Below are positions 25,433 to 34,364 of a stretch of DNA of 64,000 nucleotides, piece after piece; positions within the stretch are counted from its first letter, which is position 1, and every line of letters begins with the position of its first letter. The stretch comes from Arthrobacter zhangbolii. GTDB lineage: Bacteria; Actinomycetota; Actinomycetes; Actinomycetales; Micrococcaceae. The notes beneath the pieces are model-generated. The model saw only the letters and a list, made by a program, of their open reading frames with translations. It made no database searches and had not been told where the DNA came from. Position numbers and translations under genes: made by a program. Location of the stretch: positions 2,418,001 through 2,482,000 of the forward strand of contig NZ_CP094984.1 in the NCBI RefSeq assembly GCF_022869865.1. The letters are read 5' to 3'.

Positions 25433-26439
25433 TGCAGGACACCTTCAATGGCCCCGGTATTCGCTGCCATCCACTGCAGGTAGTCCTGGCCCTCGGGCAG
25501 GGTCTCGGAGAAGTCCAGCACGGGGACGCCTTCGGCCAGTGCCGCTTCGCGTACGGCTTCGGTCTGCGGGGTGGAGGTTTGTTCGTTGTAGCCAAGGAAG
25601 ACGATGGAACCACCGGTGACCAGGTCCTGCATCTCCTTGAGCACCTGCGGCGGCACGTCGGCGCCCTCTTCCACGGCTTCGGTGAAGTCGGACGGGGTGG
25701 CATTGTGGAGCCCTGCTTCCTCCACCAGGTAATCCGGCACCGGCTCGGTCAGGGCCACGTCACGGCCGTCCGCCACGGGACGCATGGCGGCCAGGGCAGC
25801 ATTGATGTCCTCGATCCCCGCGTTGAAGTCCGCGGCATTGCTGCGGAAGGTTTCGGCGGCGTCGGGGTCGAGCTCAGCGAGCCGTTCGGCCGCTGCCTCA
25901 GCGAGCAGGCCCATCGCCTCGGGGCTGTACCAGACGTGCTCGTTGAAGGAACCGTGGCTGTGCCCTTCGTGGGAGTGCCCAGCATCGGCGTGGTCCTCTT
26001 CGGCGTGGTCCTCTTCCGAGTGGCCCTCTTCTTCGGAGTGGTCAGCTTCGGAACCCTCGAGTCCGGAGATCTCCACCGCGTTGAGGATGTCATCCTCCGG
26101 AACGCCCTCATCGGCAGCCAGCTTTTCCATGAAACTGTCATACCCTCCGCCGTTGAGCACCACCAGGTCAGCCTTGGACACGGCGAGCCGGTCCCTGGCC
26201 GTGGCCTCATAGGAGTGCGGATCCTGGCTCGGCCGGTCAATCAGCGCGGTGACTTCAACTTTGTCCCCGCCGACGCTGGAAAGGATGCTGCCGTAGACGT
26301 CGGTGGAAGCCACCACGTTCACCGTGCCGCCGTCGCCGGAACCGCCGGAGGCATCGCCGCCTCCGCCGCTGCAGCCAGTAAGGACCAGTGCTGCTGCGGC
26401 AAGGACGGTTCCGGCCAGGCGGGCGGGGGTACGGCGCAT
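25429..26439 (-). CDS. znuA: Zinc ABC transporter substrate-binding lipoprotein (ZnuA/AztC-like)
   Basis: 336 aa. Signal with lipobox LTGC (Cys near 22), then a cluster A-I binding fold: VVASTDVYGSILSSVGGDKVEVTALIDRPSQDPHSYEA with the metal-ligand His. The central acidic/His-rich loop (EEEGHSEEDHAEEDHADAGHSHEGHSHG, given here in part, about 137-165) is typical of zinc-binding proteins. First gene of the znuACB-like operon. A palindrome about 120 bp upstream is a candidate Zur site. Confidence 0.92.
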   Translation of the reverse strand: MRRTPARLAGTVLAAAALVLTGCSGGGGDASGGSGDGGTVNVVASTDVYGSILSSVGGDKVEVTALIDRPSQDPHSYEATARDRLAVSKADLVVLNGGGYDSFMEKLAADEGVPEDDILNAVEISGLEGSEADHSEEEGHSEEDHAEEDHADAGHSHEGHSHGSFNEHVWYSPEAMGLLAEAAAERLAELDPDAAETFRSNAADFNAGIEDINAALAAMRPVADGRDVALTEPVPDYLVEEAGLHNATPSDFTEAVEEGADVPPQVLKEMQDLVTGGSIVFLGYNEQTSTPQTEAVREAALAEGVPVLDFSETLPEGQDYLQWMAANTGAIEGVLQ

Positions 26440-26560
26440 AAGTTCAATATCCCTGGGTTAGGTGGTGGCATGGACGGCAGGACAGGCCGGCGCCGGCGCC
26501 TGACGGCAGCGCCGCAGACTGCCGGCCCGGCAGCGAAAGCCTCTACAGCATAACCTAAAC

Positions 26561-26573
26561 GCGAACCATTCGC
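26561..26573. promoter_or_regulatory. Candidate Zur box upstream of the zinc uptake operon
   Basis: GCGAACCATTCGC, arms GCGAA/TTCGC around 3 bp, 122 bp before znuA on the minus strand. Its purine/AT pattern resembles Fur-family sites (GNGAATNNTTCNC), but no second copy was found in the window. Confidence 0.4.
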
Positions 26574-26591
26574 ATCTAGACTTCCCGCCCT

Positions 26592-27656
26592 TTAGAGGCT
26601 TTCCCCGGTGCGGCGGAAGCCCTGCGCCTGGGTGGCGTCCCGGATCTCGCCCACCAGCTGTTCAATGATGTCCTCAAGGAACAGCACTCCCCGGGTGCTT
26701 CCGTCCGGTGCCAGCACACGGGCAAGGTGCGAACCCGTCCGCTGCATCACCGCCAGCGCGTCTTCTATTTCGTCATCGAGGCGCAGGTTCGCCAGGGTGC
26801 GCACCTTGTTCTCGGTGATCGGCCGTTCGTACGCCTCCGGCGGGATGGACATGATGTCCTTCAAGTGCATGTAACCGGTCAGGTTGCCTGCTTCATCCAC
26901 CAGCACAAAGCGGGAGAAGCCGGTCCGGCCCACTGCCCGTTCAAACTCTTCCGGAGTGGAATCAGTCCGCAGCGTCACCAGCTCATCCAGCGGCACCATG
27001 ACCGTTCCGGCGCTTTGCCCGGAAAACTCCAGCGCACCCGAAATCACGCCGGAATTATCCGCCACGGTGCCAAGCTTCGTGGATTCCTCCACGATGGACT
27101 GCATCTCCTCAAGCGTGAAGGCCGAGGCAACCTCATCCTTGGGCGTAATGCCCACCACGCGCAGGGCATGGTTGGCGAGCCAGTTCAGTGCGGCAATGAC
27201 CGGCCGGACAAGTTTGGAAATGAAGACCAGCGGCGGCGCGAGCAGCAGCACGGCCCGGTCCGCCACGGACACCGAGATGTTCTTGGGGACCATCTCGCCG
27301 ATGGTGACGTGCAGGAAAGTGACCAGCAGCAGCGCCACCAGGAACCCTGCGCCGTCCGCGGCCTCAGTCGGCAGCCCCACTGCTTCCAGCGGAACCGAGA
27401 GCAGATGGTGGATGGCCGGCTCGGCTACGGAGAGGATCAGGAGGGAGCACACAGTAATGCCCAGCTGGGCGCAGGCGAGCATCAGGGAAACATGCTCCAT
27501 GGCCCACAGTGTTGTCCTGGCCCGTTTGGAACCGGCTTCCGCATAGGGCTCAATCTGGCTGCGCCGGGCGGACATCACGGCAAACTCGGCACCAACGAAG
27601 AAGGCATTGCCCAGCAACAGGACGACCAGCCAGAAAATCCCTGCCAGATCGCTCAT
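26592..27656 (-). CDS. CNNM/HlyC-CorC-type membrane protein with CBS pair (short form)
   Basis: 354 aa. N-terminal CNNM (DUF21) transmembrane domain (FFVGAEFAVMSARRSQIEPYAEAGS, three to four helices) and two CBS domains (VMVPLDELVTLRTDSTPEEFE; GSTRGVLFLEDIIEQLVGEI). It ends soon after the CBS pair and lacks the CorC_HlyC C-terminal domain present in its neighbour. Proteins of this family are linked to Mg2+ (or Co2+) efflux; the old name hemolysin is misleading. Start overlaps the stop of the upstream paralogue (ATGA 27653-27656). Confidence 0.9.
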   Translation of the reverse strand: MSDLAGIFWLVVLLLGNAFFVGAEFAVMSARRSQIEPYAEAGSKRARTTLWAMEHVSLMLACAQLGITVCSLLILSVAEPAIHHLLSVPLEAVGLPTEAADGAGFLVALLLVTFLHVTIGEMVPKNISVSVADRAVLLLAPPLVFISKLVRPVIAALNWLANHALRVVGITPKDEVASAFTLEEMQSIVEESTKLGTVADNSGVISGALEFSGQSAGTVMVPLDELVTLRTDSTPEEFERAVGRTGFSRFVLVDEAGNLTGYMHLKDIMSIPPEAYERPITENKVRTLANLRLDDEIEDALAVMQRTGSHLARVLAPDGSTRGVLFLEDIIEQLVGEIRDATQAQGFRRTGESL

Positions 27657-29050
27657 CGGATGCCCTCCCTTCGTGCCGAACGGTCCTTACGGGCCTCGGC
27701 CCGCGGTGCTTCCATGTTGTCCTGATGCTCGGTGGGATGCTCCCCTTCGCTGTCTTCCGCAACGGGGATAAAGCTGACCCGGTCAATCCGGCGGCCGTCC
27801 ATGCGTTCCACTTCCAGCATTCCGCCGGGAACCTCCACACGGTCCCCCGCTTCCGCAATGCGGCCGAGTTCGGCCATGATGTAGCCGCCCACGGTTTCAT
27901 ACCCGGCTTCGTCGGGCATCCGCAGCAGCGGCACCAGTGCGGAGACCTCATCCGGACGCATGATCCCGGGGAAGTACCAGGCACCGGATGCACTCTGCAG
28001 CACCCCGGGCTTGGCTTTGTCGTGTTCGTCCGAGACTTCCCCGACGATCTCCTCCACGAGGTCCTCCAAGGTGGCGACGCCGGCGGTTCCACCGTATTCA
28101 TCGAGCACGACGGCGAGCTGCAGGTTGGCGTTGCGGAGTTCGGAAAGCAGCGAATCCAGGTGCACCGTTTCCGGCACCCGGAGAATGTCGCTCATGATCG
28201 CGGCGGCAGGCAGCGTTGCGCGTTTGCTGCGGGGCACCGCCACAGCCTTTTTCACATGCACGACACCGCGGATGTCATCCGGGGAATCCCCCAGCACCGG
28301 GAACCGGGAATAGCCGGTCCGGCGGGCCGCTTCAATCACGTCTGCGACGGGCTGCTCGGCGTCGATGGTCTCGAGCCGGATACGCGGGGTCATAACATCC
28401 GCCGCAGTGCGCCCCGCAAAGGAGAACGTCCGGGAGAGGAAGGCCGCGGTGTTTTTATCCAGTGTGCCCATCTCAGCGGACCGGCGTGCCATCGAGGACA
28501 GTTCAGCCGGGGTGCGTGCACCACTGACCTCTTCCTTGGCTTCGAGGCCGAAGAGATGCAGGATGCGGTTGGCGAACCCGTTCAGCAGCAGCACCGCGGG
28601 CTTGAAGACCACGGTGAAGGCCAGCTGCGGGCGTGCCAGTGCCTTGCCTACCCGGAAGGGCATGGCGATGGACATGTTCTTGGGGATCAGTTCACCCAGC
28701 AGCATGGACAGGAACGTAGCCAGGATCATTGCGACGGTAACCGAGACCGAGTCAACCAGCAGGGGCGGCAGTCCCAGCCCGGCCAGCGGGCCTTCCAGCA
28801 GGCGTCCCACGGACGGCTCCATGACGAAGCCGGTCAGCAGGGTTGTCAGGGTGATGCCCAGCTGGCAGCTCGAGAGCTGGGTGGAGAGGGTGGTCAGGCA
28901 TCGAAGCAGGGGTTCAGCGGCCTTATCGCCGTTTTCCACCGCGCGGCGTACGGCCGGCTGGTCCAGGGCGACGAGCGAAAATTCCACGGCAACGAAAAAA
29001 CCGGTACCGAGAATAAGGAGCAGACCGAAGAAGAGGTAGAGCCATTCCAT
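27653..29050 (-). CDS. CNNM/HlyC-CorC-type membrane protein with CBS pair and CorC_HlyC domain
   Basis: 465 aa. DUF21 membrane domain (FFVAVEFSLVALDQPAVRRAVENGD), two CBS domains (DVMTPRIRLETIDAEQ; LDEYGGTAGVATLEDLVEEIVGEV) and a C-terminal CorC_HlyC domain (SGAWYFPGIMRPDEVSAL; MAELGRIAEAGDRVEV). Full length for the family. First gene of a two-gene operon of unequal paralogues, suggesting a heterodimeric transporter. Confidence 0.92.
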   Translation of the reverse strand: MEWLYLFFGLLLILGTGFFVAVEFSLVALDQPAVRRAVENGDKAAEPLLRCLTTLSTQLSSCQLGITLTTLLTGFVMEPSVGRLLEGPLAGLGLPPLLVDSVSVTVAMILATFLSMLLGELIPKNMSIAMPFRVGKALARPQLAFTVVFKPAVLLLNGFANRILHLFGLEAKEEVSGARTPAELSSMARRSAEMGTLDKNTAAFLSRTFSFAGRTAADVMTPRIRLETIDAEQPVADVIEAARRTGYSRFPVLGDSPDDIRGVVHVKKAVAVPRSKRATLPAAAIMSDILRVPETVHLDSLLSELRNANLQLAVVLDEYGGTAGVATLEDLVEEIVGEVSDEHDKAKPGVLQSASGAWYFPGIMRPDEVSALVPLLRMPDEAGYETVGGYIMAELGRIAEAGDRVEVPGGMLEVERMDGRRIDRVSFIPVAEDSEGEHPTEHQDNMEAPRAEARKDRSARREGIR

Positions 29051-29569
29051 ATCAGGCCCTCACCGCCACTTCGCCGCAGCGCCGGGCCGGGATTGCGGCG
29101 GGCTGCCTTAAAGAAAGAGGCAAGGCCCGGGGAAACCGGGAAACAGGCGCTGCCGGGATACGTTCAGACGGAGGGTGGTCGGCTAAGGCCGAACTGGAAG
29201 GCTCCGATGAAGCGGCAGGCGAATGCTGGGTGGATCGGGCGCGGGATTTGCCGGCTCGGGGCGAACCGGCAGCGGGAGCCGCAGTCCGGGACGCAGGCCG
29301 GCGCCTAGAAAAACTGTCCATAGGAGAGTCAGTTTACAGGTTCGGGGCACGCCCGCCACAGGTGCCTGCTACAACGCTTGCCGGCAGATCGCGCCGGGTG
29401 TCCTTCACGCAACCCGGCGGGATTGGCCAGTTCTTCGAATATGTCACTAGACTGGCATGAAGTCTCGGTCACTGCGCACCGGGCCGCACCAACAAGTTCT
29501 TGTAGCGGAACCGCTCAGATCATGGTGCCATCAGGGCAAACGGCAACTCATGGAAGAGGCGTATATCTA
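29051..29569. other. 519-bp divergent intergenic region before kgd
   Basis: Separates the divergent CNNM operon and kgd, so it should hold both promoters. No riboswitch, RNA gene or convincing ORF was recognised; open frames are short and lack signatures. GGAGAG at 29323-29328 and AAGAGG at 29553-29558 are ribosome-binding-like, and only the second serves a gene (kgd). Confidence 0.5.
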
Positions 29570-32500
29570 GTGCCAGACCAATCCAACCACCGCCTGCCGG
29601 AAGAATTCGGCGGCAACGAGTGGCTTGTCGATGAACTGTACGAACAGTATTTGTCGAACAAGGATTCCGTTGACAAAAAGTGGTGGAGCATCTTCGAGTC
29701 CTTCAAGGCTGAAGACTCCCAGTCAGACAACGGCTCCAACGGGAAGGCATCCGGCTCTCCCTCAGAACTCGGCGCAAACCCGGTAACCAGGCAGCTGCCC
29801 GTAGTGAAGGCCGAGTCCACGGCCCCCAACGCGCCCAAGGCGTCCGGTGAGTCCCCCGCTGCAACGCAGCAGTCGGGCAAACCGCCGGTAGCCAAGGAAA
29901 AGCCGAAGGCCGAGCCCGCCCCGCAGCAGGCCGCCAAGAGCGATCCGGCCCCCAAGGCTGCGCCTATCCCGGCCCAGCTGCCCAAAACCCAGCCCAGCGA
30001 CGCTGCTGCGGAAGAGGACAAGGTCACCGTCCTGCGCGGACCGGCCAAGGCCATCGCCACCAACATGGACCTCAGCCTGAGCGTTCCCACGGCCACCACG
30101 GTTCGCGCCGTGCCGGCCAAGCTGCTCATTGACAACCGCATTGTCATCAACAGCCACCTGGAGCGGGCACGCGGCGGCAAGGTGTCCTTCACCCACCTCC
30201 TGGGCTACGCCATCATCCGCGCCGCAGCCCAGTTCCCTTCCATGAACGTGCATTACGACGAAGTGGACGGCAAGCCCGTTGCCGTCCAGCCGGCGCACGT
30301 GAACTTCGGCCTGGCCATCGACATGCCCAAGCCGGACGGCACCCGCCTGCTGGTGGTGCCGAACATCAAGAAGGCCGAAACGCTGAACTTCTCGGAGTTC
30401 TGGCACGCCTACGAGGATCTGGTCAAGCGCGCCCGCGCCGGCAAGCTCGGCGCCGACGATTACCGCGGCACCACCATTTCCCTGACCAACCCCGGCGGTA
30501 TCGGCACCGTGCATTCGGTTCCCCGCCTGTCCAAGGGCCAGGCCGCCATCATCGGCGCCGGCGCCCTTGAGTACCCGGCTGAATTCCAGGGTGCCAATGA
30601 GAAGATCCTTGCCCGCAACGCGATCAGCAAGATCATCACGCTGACCTCCACGTATGACCACCGCGTCATCCAGGGTGCCGGCAGCGGCGAGTTCCTGCGC
30701 ATCATCCACCAGCTCCTGCTCGGCGAGCAGGGCTTCTACGACGAGATCTTCGAATCCCTGCGGATTCCGTACGAGCCCGTGCGCTGGAGCCCTGACATCC
30801 AGGTGAACCCGGATGAGCAGATCAACAAGGTTGCCCGCATCCAGCAGCTCATCCACGCCTACCGTGTGCGCGGCCACCTGATGGCCGACACGAACCCGCT
30901 GGAATACGTCCAGCGCCGGCACGCCGACCTGGACATCCTGAACCACGGCCTCACGCTGTGGGACCTGGACCGGGAGTGGCCGACAGGTGGCTTCGGCGGC
31001 AAGCCGATGCTGAAGCTGCGCAAGATCCTCGGCGTCCTGCGGGACGCGTACTGCCGCACCGCCGGCATTGAGTACATGCACATCCAGGATCCCGAAGAGC
31101 GCCAGTGGTTCCAGGACCGCCTGGAAACCAAGTACACCAAGCCGAACCGCGAAGAGCAGCTGCGCATCCTCAGCAAGCTCAACGCCGCGGAAGCGTTTGA
31201 AACCTTCCTGCAGACCAAGTTTGTTGGCCAGAAGCGCTTCTCCCTGGAGGGCGGCGAATCCCTGATTCCGCTGCTGGACGCCGTGATTTCGGGGGCAGCC
31301 GACGACGGCCTCGAAGAGGTCGGCATCGGCATGGCCCACCGCGGGCGCCTCAACGTCCTGACGAACATTGCCGGCAAGACCTATGCCCAGGTCTTCCGCG
31401 AGTTCGAAGGAACCCAGGATCCGCGCAGCGTGCAGGGTTCGGGCGATGTGAAGTACCACCTCGGCACCGAGGGAACCTTCACCTCCGATAACGGCAACCA
31501 GACCAAGATCTACCTGGCCGCCAACCCCTCCCACCTTGAGGCCGGAGACTCGGTTCTTGAAGGCATTGTCCGCGCCAAGCAGGACCGGTTGGACAAGGGC
31601 GACGAGTTCCCCGTCCTGCCGATCCTGATTCACGGCGATGCGGCGTTCGCAGGCCAGGGCGTGGTGGCGGAAACGCTGAACCTCTCCCAGCTGCGCGGCT
31701 ACCGCACCGGCGGCACCATTCACGTGGTGGTCAACAACCAGGTGGGCTTCACCACCTCCCCCACCTCCTCACGCTCCTCGGTTTACTCCACCGACGTGGC
31801 GAAGATGGTCCAGGCACCGATCTTCCACGTCAACGGAGACGACCCCGAAGCAGTGGTCCGGGTGGGCCAGCTGGCTTACGAATACCGCCAGCGGTTCCAT
31901 AAGGACGTTGTCATCGACATGGTCTGCTACCGCCGCCGCGGCCACAACGAAGGCGACGATCCTTCGATGACGCAGCCGATGATGTACAGCCTGATCGAGG
32001 CCAAGCGCTCGGTGCGCAAGCTCTACACCGAGTCCCTGATCGGACGCGGCGACATCAGCCAGGAAGAGGCCGAGCAGGCGCTGCGCGACTACCAGGGCCG
32101 CCTCGAGCGGGTCTTCGCTGAGACGCACGCTGCCCAGACCTCCCCGATCCCGGTCATCACGAAGGACTCGGAAGCGGTTTCCGACCTGGAGCGGCCCGCC
32201 GCCCAGCAGGAGGGCACCACCATCATCAAGCCGGCCAGCACGGCGGTTTCGGCAGAGGTCCTGGCCCACATCGGCAAGGCCCACGTGGCGGTGCCGGAGG
32301 GCTTCACCATCCACCCGAAGCTCAAGTCCCTGCTGGAGAAGCGCGAGCAGATGTCCCGCGAGGGCAACATCGACTGGGGCTTCGCCGAGATTGCCGCCTT
32401 CGGCACCCTGCTGATGGAGGGTGTCCCGGTACGCCTGGCCGGGCAGGACTCACGGCGCGGAACGTTCACCCAGCGCCACGCCGTCTTCCATGACCGCGCC

Positions 32501-33391
32501 ACCGGCGAAGAGTGGATGCCGCTGGCCGAGCTGGACCCGAACCAGGCGAAGCTGTGGATCTACGATTCCCTGCTGTCCGAATTCGCTGCCATGGGCTTCG
32601 AATACGGCTACTCCGTGGAGCGTCCGGATGCACTGGTGCTCTGGGAAGCCCAGTTCGGTGACTTCGTCAACGGTGCACAGACCATCATTGATGAGTTCAT
32701 TTCCTCGGCCGAGCAGAAGTGGGGCCAGCGCTCCTCGCTGGTGCTGATGCTCCCGCACGGCTACGAAGGACAGGGTCCGGACCACTCCTCCGCCCGGATC
32801 GAGCGTTTCCTGCAGATGTGCGCGGAAGACAACATGATTGTTGCCAACCCCACCACGGGTGCCTCGCACTTCCACCTGTTGCGCCGCCAGGCCTACAGCC
32901 GTCCGCGGAAGCCGCTGGTGATCTTCACACCGAAGCAGCTGCTGCGCCTTAAGGCTGCCGCGACGTCGGTGGATGAGTTCACGCACGGCGAGTTCCAGCC
33001 GGTCATCCCCGAGCATGCGGAACTGGATGCAAACGCCGTGGACCGGGTCCTGCTGGTGTCCGGGCGCCTGTACTACGATCTTCTGGCCAACCGCCAGAAG
33101 ACCGGCGACGAAAAAACCGCAATCGTCCGCGTGGAGCAGCTCTACCCGCTTCCGGTGGAAGAGATCCGGGCTGCCGTTGGCAAGTACCCGAATGCGGAGA
33201 TTGTCTGGGCACAGGACGAGCCGGCGAACCAGGGTCCGTGGCCGTTCATCGGGCTGAACCTGCCGCAGTACCTGGACAGCCGGCTCCGTCTGGTTTCCCG
33301 TCCGGCGTCGGCGTCCACCGCTACGGGTTCGGCCAAGCGCCACGCCGTGGAGCAGGACATCCTCGTGAAAAAGGCCTTCGAACGGCAGTAG
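29570..33391 (+). CDS. kgd: Multifunctional 2-oxoglutarate decarboxylase / dehydrogenase E1 with fused E2 core
   Basis: 1273 aa from GTG 29570 (AGAGG 10 nt upstream); the N-terminus GGNEWLVDELYEQYLSNKDSVDKKWW matches the family (quoted in part: FGGNEWLVDELYEQYL). After a Pro/Ala/Lys-rich linker (about 50-155), residues about 165-400 form an E2 succinyltransferase core (TYDHRVIQGAGSGEFL) without a lipoyl domain. The rest is E1: GIGMAHRGRLNVLTNIAGK, thiamine-diphosphate segment GDAAFAGQGVVAETLNL to NNQVGFTT, pyrimidine-binding and C-terminal domains. This fusion is the actinobacterial KGD/OdhA type of the TCA cycle. Monocistronic, ended by a strong terminator 9 bp downstream. Confidence 0.96.
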   Translation: MPDQSNHRLPEEFGGNEWLVDELYEQYLSNKDSVDKKWWSIFESFKAEDSQSDNGSNGKASGSPSELGANPVTRQLPVVKAESTAPNAPKASGESPAATQQSGKPPVAKEKPKAEPAPQQAAKSDPAPKAAPIPAQLPKTQPSDAAAEEDKVTVLRGPAKAIATNMDLSLSVPTATTVRAVPAKLLIDNRIVINSHLERARGGKVSFTHLLGYAIIRAAAQFPSMNVHYDEVDGKPVAVQPAHVNFGLAIDMPKPDGTRLLVVPNIKKAETLNFSEFWHAYEDLVKRARAGKLGADDYRGTTISLTNPGGIGTVHSVPRLSKGQAAIIGAGALEYPAEFQGANEKILARNAISKIITLTSTYDHRVIQGAGSGEFLRIIHQLLLGEQGFYDEIFESLRIPYEPVRWSPDIQVNPDEQINKVARIQQLIHAYRVRGHLMADTNPLEYVQRRHADLDILNHGLTLWDLDREWPTGGFGGKPMLKLRKILGVLRDAYCRTAGIEYMHIQDPEERQWFQDRLETKYTKPNREEQLRILSKLNAAEAFETFLQTKFVGQKRFSLEGGESLIPLLDAVISGAADDGLEEVGIGMAHRGRLNVLTNIAGKTYAQVFREFEGTQDPRSVQGSGDVKYHLGTEGTFTSDNGNQTKIYLAANPSHLEAGDSVLEGIVRAKQDRLDKGDEFPVLPILIHGDAAFAGQGVVAETLNLSQLRGYRTGGTIHVVVNNQVGFTTSPTSSRSSVYSTDVAKMVQAPIFHVNGDDPEAVVRVGQLAYEYRQRFHKDVVIDMVCYRRRGHNEGDDPSMTQPMMYSLIEAKRSVRKLYTESLIGRGDISQEEAEQALRDYQGRLERVFAETHAAQTSPIPVITKDSEAVSDLERPAAQQEGTTIIKPASTAVSAEVLAHIGKAHVAVPEGFTIHPKLKSLLEKREQMSREGNIDWGFAEIAAFGTLLMEGVPVRLAGQDSRRGTFTQRHAVFHDRATGEEWMPLAELDPNQAKLWIYDSLLSEFAAMGFEYGYSVERPDALVLWEAQFGDFVNGAQTIIDEFISSAEQKWGQRSSLVLMLPHGYEGQGPDHSSARIERFLQMCAEDNMIVANPTTGASHFHLLRRQAYSRPRKPLVIFTPKQLLRLKAAATSVDEFTHGEFQPVIPEHAELDANAVDRVLLVSGRLYYDLLANRQKTGDEKTAIVRVEQLYPLPVEEIRAAVGKYPNAEIVWAQDEPANQGPWPFIGLNLPQYLDSRLRLVSRPASASTATGSAKRHAVEQDILVKKAFERQ

Positions 33392-33400
33392 GCTACGTTT

Positions 33401-33434
33401 GGGTGGGGCGCTTCGGCGTCCCACCCTGTTTTTT
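33401..33434 (+). terminator. Rho-independent terminator of kgd
   Basis: 11-bp stem (33401-33411 with 33416-33426, one G-U) with a TTCG tetraloop, followed by TGTTTTTT. Confidence 0.93.
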
Positions 33435-33452
33435 GACCCGAGAAGGTGACTA

Positions 33453-34052
33453 GTGGAACAACGCAGAATCCGGCTTGCTGCGGTAGGTGACGAGCTGTTG
33501 GCCGGACACGGGGATCCGCGGGCACTTGGCTGGCTGGGCCGTGTCCTGGCCCGGACCTCGCCGGAGAACGTAAACCTGCAGGCATACAGCCTCGCGGCCC
33601 CGCACGAAGGCACCGAGGCCCTGGCCAACCGGTGGCTCGCCGAGGCCGGACGGCGCTTTGATGACGGCTGCGAAAACCGCCTGGTCATTGGTCTCTCCGA
33701 CCGTGACCTGGACCTGGAACTCACCACCGCACGGAGCAGGCTGAACCTGGCCAACATCCTCGACGGTGCCGCCCAGATGAGCATCAAGGTTTTCGTCGTC
33801 GGGCCTCCCCCGGGACTGGACCCGGAACGTAACCGGAAGCTCGCGGACCTCTCCGCAGCCTTCGGCGACGTCACCACCCGCCGCAAGCATGTCTACGTGG
33901 ACACGCTGAGCCCGCTGCTGAACCACGAACAGTGGCGCAACGACCTCGCTGCGAACGGCGGCACCCCCGGACAGGCCGGCTATGGCCTGATGGCCTGGCT
34001 GGTGCTGCACCGCGGCTGGTACCAGTGGCTGGACCTCCCCGACATGAATTAG
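33453..34052 (+). CDS. SGNH/GDSL-like hydrolase
   Basis: 199 aa. Block I reads AVGDELLAGHGDP, where the usual GDS(L) Ser is replaced by Glu, so the nucleophile position is altered. The C-terminal GGTPGQAGYGLMAWLVLHRGWYQWL resembles block V, with the expected D/H pair region replaced by TPGQAGY. It may be inactive or use other residues. GTG start has GAAGGTG 5-8 nt upstream. Its own terminator follows at 34133. Confidence 0.7.
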   Translation: MEQRRIRLAAVGDELLAGHGDPRALGWLGRVLARTSPENVNLQAYSLAAPHEGTEALANRWLAEAGRRFDDGCENRLVIGLSDRDLDLELTTARSRLNLANILDGAAQMSIKVFVVGPPPGLDPERNRKLADLSAAFGDVTTRRKHVYVDTLSPLLNHEQWRNDLAANGGTPGQAGYGLMAWLVLHRGWYQWLDLPDMN

Positions 34053-34132
34053 CGGGCACGAATAAGCCCGGCATGACGATGAGCCTGCACGGCAGGCACT
34101 GGCTCCGTAAGAGATCACGGACCCGGACAGGC

Positions 34133-34168
34133 AGGCCCCTGCGGAATATATCCGCAGGGGCCTTTTTG
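34133..34168 (+). terminator. Rho-independent terminator after the GDSL-like gene
   Basis: 13-bp stem AGGCCCCTGCGGA / TCCGCAGGGGCCT (34133-34145, 34151-34163), 5-nt loop, then TTTTG. Confidence 0.92.
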
Positions 34169-34205
34169 TCACTACTGGCAGCTTTGCGTCTTTTTGTTCC
34201 CCCGG

Positions 34206-34243
34206 TTGACCACGATCAGGTAACGATCAGTTAACAACATGTA
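34206..34243 (+). promoter_or_regulatory. Candidate promoter with 11-bp direct repeats before the oligopeptide ABC operon
   Basis: TTGACC at 34206-34211 fits a -35; GTTAAC (34230) or TTAACA (34231) could be the -10 at 18-19 bp. The spacer consists of a direct repeat, ACGATCAGGTA (34212-34222) and ACGATCAGTTA (34223-34233), which could be an operator. The start codon is at 34365, giving a leader of roughly 120 nt. Confidence 0.4.
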
Positions 34244-34364
34244 ACTTGTCTCACAGCCGAAACATTTAGTGGCTAGTGTTTCTCCACATGTGGCGGCTAT
34301 CACTGGCCGCTTGGGGGGCCATCTTTGGTGGTTCCTGACTCCTCATCACCAGTTAGGACTACAG

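Noticed and set aside
29762-31723. 653-codon frame antisense to kgd
   Set aside because: Same GC effect; kgd motifs run through the whole region.
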